The position numbers were made by a program, and so were the translations under genes. Under the pieces are notes generated by a model. The model had not been told where the DNA came from. It worked only from the letters and a program-made list of their open reading frames with translations, and searched no databases. 64,000 nucleotides of DNA, from contig CAVTSA010000013.1 in NCBI GenBank assembly GCA_963737225.1, positions 558,001 to 622,000 on the forward strand, written 5' to 3'. This stretch comes from CAVTSA01 sp963737225. GTDB lineage: Bacteria; Chloroflexota; Dormibacteria; Dormibacterales; Dormibacteraceae. Below, piece by piece: positions 59,446 to 64,000 of this stretch. Numbering within the stretch: the stretch's first letter is position 1; each line of letters starts with the position of its first letter.

Positions 59446-61390
59446 ATGGCTGTAGGCGTGCAGACGACGTCGCTCACCCCCGAGCTGCTCGACCTACGGG
59501 GTGACCGCAGCGGTCGACCCGCAGGTCTCGCCGGACGGCATGCGCCTGGTCTACGGGCTCGGGCGCGGCGATCCGGAGCATCCCGAAGAGCGGCCCAAGA
59601 GCAGTCTCTGGACGTCTGCCGTCGACGGCTCGGGCGCCGCGCCGCTCACCGAGGAAGGGCATCGCGACGGCAATCCTCGCTGGTCTCCGGACGGCACCAC
59701 CATCGCCTTCACGACCGACCGGCTCGGCAAGCCGGCGCTGGTCACGGTCCCGGCGGCGGGCGGCTCCCTGACCAAGCTCGCGCAGCACGACCTGGCGATC
59801 AACTGGCTCGCCTGGTCCCCTGACGGCGCCTCCATCGCCTACTCGGTGACGGTCGACCCCGAGGAGCGCACCGCCGGCCCCGACCCGCTGATTCGCGTCA
59901 CCACCCGGCTCGACTACAAGGAGGACGTGCGCGGCTACCTGGGTGACCGGCGCACGCAGATCTTCGTGGCGCCGGCGACGAGCGGCGAGACCCGCCGCCT
60001 GAGCACCGGCAACGAGGACCACTGGTTCCCCACCTGGTCGCCGGATTCGAGGACGCTGGCCTATCGCGTGTCGGACCGGGTCGGTATGCACTCCTGGCTG
60101 CGGCTGCAGTCGGTAGCGTCCGGTGAGGCCCGCGACGTCCATTTCGCCGACATCGGATCCGTGGCCCTCTACACGTTCTCTCCCTCAGGTGACCGGGTCC
60201 TCTGCACCGCCGACCCGGGCCGGACGTCCCAACCGGACTTCTTCCTGGTCGAGGCGGCCACCGGCGCGCTGACCCGGCTGACCGACGACCTGCCGGTGGT
60301 GCCGGACGCCGGCTACCCCAGCTCGGTGCCACCCTCGCCCATGGTCTGGCTGGACGACCGGCGGGTCCTGTTCCACGGTGCCCGCGAGGGATCGAGCAAT
60401 CTCTACACGTTCGACGTCGAATCGCGAGAGCTGGCGGCGCTGACCTCCTGGGAGGCGGCCAACGTCGGGATGAGCGTGGATGCCGGCCGCACCAGAGTGG
60501 TGCAGGCCCACTCCAGCCTTTCGGCCCTGGGCGAGATCTCGGTCTGGGATCGCGAGTCCGGGGAGACCACGATCGTCACTCACAACAACGACGGACTGCT
60601 GGAGGCACATCCGGCCGCGAAGTGGGAACGGATCGGGTTCGAGCGCGCCGGCCTCACCATCGACTCCTGGCTGTTCTTCCCGCCCGACTTCGATCCCGGC
60701 CGGCGGTACCCCCTGATCCTCGAGGTCCACGGCGGGCCCCACGGCCACCACGGGTTCGGCTTCCAGCCCAAGGTCGAGGCGCTGGCGACGCACGGCTACC
60801 TGGTGCTGACGGTCAATCCGCGGGGCTCCGGTACGTATGGCCGCGCCTTCGCGACCGCCGTGCTTCAGGACTGGGGGGGCGAGGACTACCTCGACCTGCA
60901 GGCGGCCGTCGACCTGGTCGCCGCCCGCGACTACGTCGACGCGGACCGGGTCGGCATCTGCGGATACAGCTACGGCGGTTTCATGACCTCCTACACGATC
61001 GGGCGGACGCACCGCTACAAGGCGGCGGTCTGCGGGGCGCCCTGCTTCAACCTGGTCTCGATGTACGGGACCAGCGACATCACGCCCTTCTGGGGTCAGA
61101 TCCAGTGGGGATCGAAGCCGTGGGAGAACCCGGAGTGGTATCGGGAGCATTCGCCCTCGACACGGGCCCATACCGCGGTCACGCCGACGCTCATCATCCA
61201 GGGGGAGGCGGACAACCGCTGCCCGATCGGTCAGGGCGAGGAGATGTTCACCGCGCTGTCGCAGGCGGGGGTCGACGTCGAGTTCGTCCGCTATCCGGGG
61301 GCCTCGCACGGATTCTCCCGGCTGGGGCCGACGGGGCAGCGGGAGGACTTCCTGCAGCGGCATCTGGACTGGTTCGGGTCGCACCTCTGA
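59446..61390 (+). CDS. S9-family prolyl oligopeptidase (acylaminoacyl-peptidase-like), frameshift near N-terminus
   Basis: The beta-propeller region has TolB/WD-like motifs (RWSPDGTTIAFTTDRLG, WLAWSPDGASIAY, FPTWSPDSRTLAYRV). The C-terminal alpha/beta-hydrolase has the nucleophile Ser in GYSYGGF, the Asp in IQGEADNRCP and the His in GASHGFSR. The SD-supported ATG 59446 (after GAGAGGAGG) is one frame off; an extra G in CTACGGGGTG explains it, and the joined protein is about 647 residues. A GTG at 59501 could serve as start instead. It probably digests imported peptides, given the transporter upstream. Confidence 0.9.
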
Positions 61391-61516
61391 GCCGCCGCGT
61401 CGAGGCCGGCCCGACTCTTTCCGGGGGCAGTTGAGGCTGCCCGATGAGGGTGCCACCGGCCTCGGCCTCGCACCCACGTTCGAACCGCACCCCTGAGGTT
61501 GACCGAGGATGGATGG

Positions 61517-62356
61517 ATGTTCACGAGTCTGAATCCGAGAATGCTCGGACTCTCGCTGTCGTTCGAGGAGACGGTACAGGCGGCGGTTGACTTCGGCTTC
61601 GAAGGTGTGGAGCTCGACCAGGCGACTCTGGTCGACACGCCTCCCGAACGCCTGAAGCAGCGTATCGACGGCGCCGGCCTGCGTCCGGGAGGTTGGGGGG
61701 TGCCGTTCGACGTCACCGCCGACGAATCGAGCTATCGAGCGGGCCTCGGGGAGCTGGGCGGCGTCGCGGCGCGTGCGGGGTCGGTGGGCGCCACTCGATG
61801 CATTCGCTGGATACGGCCGTATTCAGATGATCTCGGATGGGACGAGAACTGGCGGTTTCATGTCGGCCGGCTCCAACCGGTCGCGACCACCCTGGCCGAA
61901 CATGGGTGCCGCCTGGGCCTGGAGTTCGTCGGTCCCGCGACCTCCCGGCAGGGGCACCGACATCCCTTCGTCCACACGGTGGACGAGGCGCTCGCCCTGT
62001 GCCGCGAGGTCGGCCAGGGGACGGGACTCCTGCTGGACTCCTGGCACTGGTACGCGTCAGGTGGAACGCCGCACGACCTCGCTCGACTGGCGAACGACGA
62101 CGTCGTCCTGGTCCATGTCAACGACGCGCCCGCCGGACGCGCGGTGGATGCGCAGATCGACAACGAGCGGCTGCTTCCCGGCTCCACCGGCGTGATCGAC
62201 ATCGGTGCGTTCTTCGCGGCCCTGCGAGCGATGGAGTACGACGGTCCGGTGGTCGTCGAGCCGTTCGATCGGGCGCTGGAGAGCATCGACCCGCGCGAGC
62301 GTCTGAGGTTGACCGCGGACGCACTCCAGAAGGTCATGGGGCCGCCCAGGGCCTGA
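61517..62356 (+). CDS. Sugar phosphate isomerase/epimerase (xylose isomerase-like TIM barrel)
   Basis: The 279-residue TIM barrel has the AP endonuclease 2/xylose-isomerase-like pattern: GFEGVELDQATL, LGLEFVGPATSRQGHRHPF, GLLLDSWHWYASGG with its metal-site Asp and His, VHVNDAP and GPVVVEPFD. It likely isomerises or epimerises a sugar or cyclitol; specificity is not readable. ATG 61517 follows GAGG by a short space; a TTG six codons upstream is possible. It is convergent with the L,D-transpeptidase. Confidence 0.85.
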   Translation: MFTSLNPRMLGLSLSFEETVQAAVDFGFEGVELDQATLVDTPPERLKQRIDGAGLRPGGWGVPFDVTADESSYRAGLGELGGVAARAGSVGATRCIRWIRPYSDDLGWDENWRFHVGRLQPVATTLAEHGCRLGLEFVGPATSRQGHRHPFVHTVDEALALCREVGQGTGLLLDSWHWYASGGTPHDLARLANDDVVLVHVNDAPAGRAVDAQIDNERLLPGSTGVIDIGAFFAALRAMEYDGPVVVEPFDRALESIDPRERLRLTADALQKVMGPPRA

Positions 62357-62386
62357 CCCGAGGCGCGACGCTGCGCGAGAGGGCGA

Positions 62387-62440
62387 TTGGTGCACCAACG
62401 GCCCACTTTGGGCGCCGCGACAGGGCGATTGGTGCACCAA
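62387..62440. repeat. Twin palindrome D: two TTGGTGCACCAA sites 42 bp apart
   Basis: Perfect palindromes at 62387-62398 and 62429-62440 share long flanks, AGGGCGA before and CGGCCCA after. The spacer contains GCCCACTTTGGGC, a small hairpin. This is the best-conserved pair in the window, in direct orientation between convergent genes. Confidence 0.88.
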
Positions 62441-62486
62441 CGGCCCATTCCGTTCGAAACGGGAGGGGTGGGGAAGGTCCCCGGCC

Positions 62487-63965
62487 TCAGCTGTTGACGA
62501 CCACCGTGGCGCCGATGTTCGCCCAGTTGTAGAGGTTGGGCAGGGCGGTGGACGGAATGTGCACGCAGCCGTGGCTGGCGTACGGGCCGTTCTCCGATCC
62601 CGGTCCCATCGCGCCGTCGGGCTCCCAAGGCGCCCCGTGGAGGAACGTGCCGTCACTCACGAACTCCATCGCCATCGGCACCACCGTGGTCGGGTACCAG
62701 TACTGGCTGGATGGGGGCCACGGAGAGACCATCGTGTACTCCGGGTACTTGGCGAAGATGTGGAAGGTGCCGACATCCGTCCGGAGGCCCGGCATCCCCG
62801 TCGTGACCGGGGTCGAGAGCACGGGGCAGCCGTTGCTGTAAGCCACCAGCTCCTGGTTGGTCTCGGAGACGATGATCTCCTGCGCCGGCTGGGAGGAGGC
62901 ATCCGGGAGGCACGCCGTGGTGCTGGTCGCCGAGGCGTTGGCGGCCGCCTGAGCCGCGGCCTGCTGCGCTTGCTGCTTGGCCTGGTAGAGCGAGTTGTAG
63001 AGCGACTGCAGGGTGCCCGCGGCCGCCTGCAGCTGCTGGTCGTTGCCGGCGGACGACAGCGCCTGCTGCGCCTGCTGGAACTGCTGCTGGTCGCTCGTGT
63101 TCTGACCGTACTGCTGAATCATCCCGGGCAGCTCACCGACCAGGTTCTGGGCCTTGCCGCTCAGCTGGATGCGAGCGGTCAGCGTCTGGTTGGCGGACGA
63201 CACCTGGCTCGCGATCGTCGCGTGCTGCTGCAGCATCGCGGCATAGCTCTGCTTGAGGTACGTCTGCGCGGCGCCGTCGGCGGCCGGCTCGGGATCGGTC
63301 CAGAGCTTCGCCTGCGACAGCTGCTGCGCCTGCTGCTCGAGCTGGGCCTTGCCACTCACGACGTCGGTGGGCAGTCCGCCGGTGAGGCCGCCCGACTCCT
63401 TGTCGAGCGCGTCGCGATTGGCGGTCACCTGCGCCCCCTCCACCGTCCACGCCTTGGCCAGCTTCAGGTAGTCGCTCGGCGTGGTGGCCTTCGCCAGCTG
63501 CTGCTGGTGCGAGGTCAGGTCGAACGGCGTCGGCCCGTAGTCGCTCTGAAGCGTGGTCAGGTCGGCCTGGGCCTCACGCCGCGTCCTGGCGAGCGCCTGG
63601 CGATAGACGACACCCGACCGGGACTGCAGCGCGGTCAGCGGGTCCCCGAACAGCGCCATCGAGTAGTACGGATAGGGGACCGGGCCCTTCGACTGCTGCT
63701 CCATCGCGCCCAGGCTGTTCTCGAGGGGCGTCAGCTCGGCCTTCGAGACCCCCGCCGCGCGCTCCTGCTCCCATGTCGCGTGGAGACCGGCGACCTTCTG
63801 GTTGAACTCGTACTGGTTGCCGAGGGCCACCCCGACCACCATCGCGAGCACCAAGAATGCCGCCCCGGCGGAAAAGATCCAGCGCTTCTGCAGCACCCCG
63901 GTTCCCCAGCGGCCCCCCGTGGTGGCCGTCCCCAGCTGTGCCGCTCTACTACCCAGAGAGCTCAC
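62487..63965 (-). CDS. L,D-transpeptidase (YkuD) with membrane anchor and long Gln/Ala-rich coiled region
   Basis: The 492-residue protein has one transmembrane helix at about 29-48 (RWIFSAGAAFLVLAMVVGVA), then about 280 residues rich in Gln and Ala with coiled-coil character (ANQTLTARIQLSGKAQ, YQAKQQAQQAAAQAAANAS). The YkuD catalytic domain is at the C-terminus, with S-H465-G-C467 in YASHGCVHIPSTALP. It would crosslink peptidoglycan by 3-3 bonds. The start is GTG 63965, 8 bases after a -10 box. Confidence 0.9.
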   Translation of the reverse strand: MSSLGSRAAQLGTATTGGRWGTGVLQKRWIFSAGAAFLVLAMVVGVALGNQYEFNQKVAGLHATWEQERAAGVSKAELTPLENSLGAMEQQSKGPVPYPYYSMALFGDPLTALQSRSGVVYRQALARTRREAQADLTTLQSDYGPTPFDLTSHQQQLAKATTPSDYLKLAKAWTVEGAQVTANRDALDKESGGLTGGLPTDVVSGKAQLEQQAQQLSQAKLWTDPEPAADGAAQTYLKQSYAAMLQQHATIASQVSSANQTLTARIQLSGKAQNLVGELPGMIQQYGQNTSDQQQFQQAQQALSSAGNDQQLQAAAGTLQSLYNSLYQAKQQAQQAAAQAAANASATSTTACLPDASSQPAQEIIVSETNQELVAYSNGCPVLSTPVTTGMPGLRTDVGTFHIFAKYPEYTMVSPWPPSSQYWYPTTVVPMAMEFVSDGTFLHGAPWEPDGAMGPGSENGPYASHGCVHIPSTALPNLYNWANIGATVVVNS

Positions 63966-63973
63966 CGTGCGTA

Positions 63974-63979
63974 ACCATA
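63974..63979 (-). promoter_or_regulatory. -10 box TATGGT for the L,D-transpeptidase (leaderless)
   Basis: On the minus strand TATGGT ends 8 bases before the GTG at 63965, with no Shine-Dalgarno sequence. Confidence 0.5.
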
Positions 63980-64000
63980 ACGGGTGGAGCCTCCGTTTCG

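Overview
The window is GC-rich, densely coding bacterial chromosome with no phage, plasmid, CRISPR, rRNA or tRNA signature that I can see. The kind of organism is inferred, not proven. A SUF iron-sulfur operon with SufU and SufT, the order mreC-mreD-rplU-rpmA-obgE-nadD-rsfS, tig-clpP-clpX, many start codons lying 6-10 bases after a TANNNT-type -10 box (leaderless mRNAs), and heavy investment in sugar and peptide catabolism all fit a soil-type member of the Terrabacteria (Chloroflexota, Dormibacterota or Actinomycetota-like).

Layout. 1-6 kb: a methyltransferase and TetR regulator pair with triplicated operators, then sugar-acid catabolism (NAD-dependent epimerase, enolase-superfamily dehydratase, mannonate dehydratase) and an Asp-box beta-propeller. 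6-8.3 kb: a broken PNPOx-family gene whose 3' half is inverted together with a dispersed repeat, an acetamidase, and coaE. 8.3-16.4 kb: a FixC-like flavoprotein and a same-strand catabolic set (DAO oxidase, SDR, ThDP enzyme, Asp/Glu racemase, acetoacetyl-CoA synthetase). 16.5-19.6 kb: divergent GH127 and GH172 glycosidases (arabinofuranose type). 20-27.8 kb: two small membrane proteins, then a complete SUF operon sufR/C-B-D-Rieske-S-U-rhodanese-T on the minus strand, in which the sufR and sufC frames are continuous. 28-32 kb: a decayed WYL regulator, a YceI/MarR pair, a BON-domain protein and a methyltransferase. 32-36 kb: tig-clpP-free zinc-finger protein-clpX and a cold-shock gene with a hairpin over its ribosome-binding site. 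36-42 kb: SDR, S51 peptidase, valS preceded by a Val-rich leader peptide, a DRG-type GTPase, DinB. 42.5-46.9 kb: four polytopic membrane proteins resembling the proton-pumping arm of complex I without any redox subunits. 47-53 kb: mreCD, rplU-rpmA, obgE, nadD, rsfS and a glycosyltransferase. 53-62 kb: an oligopeptide ABC transporter operon, an S9 peptidase and a TIM-barrel sugar isomerase. The right edge holds an L,D-transpeptidase.

Two things cut across the map. First, convergent and tandem intergenic gaps carry short palindromes in pairs whose pitch is exactly 42 bp in all five exact cases (four pairs of TTGGTGCACCAA, one pair of GAGTGTCC-type), an arrangement I do not recognise. Second, several well-conserved genes (tig, a dppC-like permease, the peptide-binding protein, the S9 peptidase, an SDR, a NuoH-like protein) carry single-base frameshifts. 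These cluster at 56.6-59.5 kb and often fall in homopolymers, so much of this 'pseudogenisation' may be uncorrected sequencing error.
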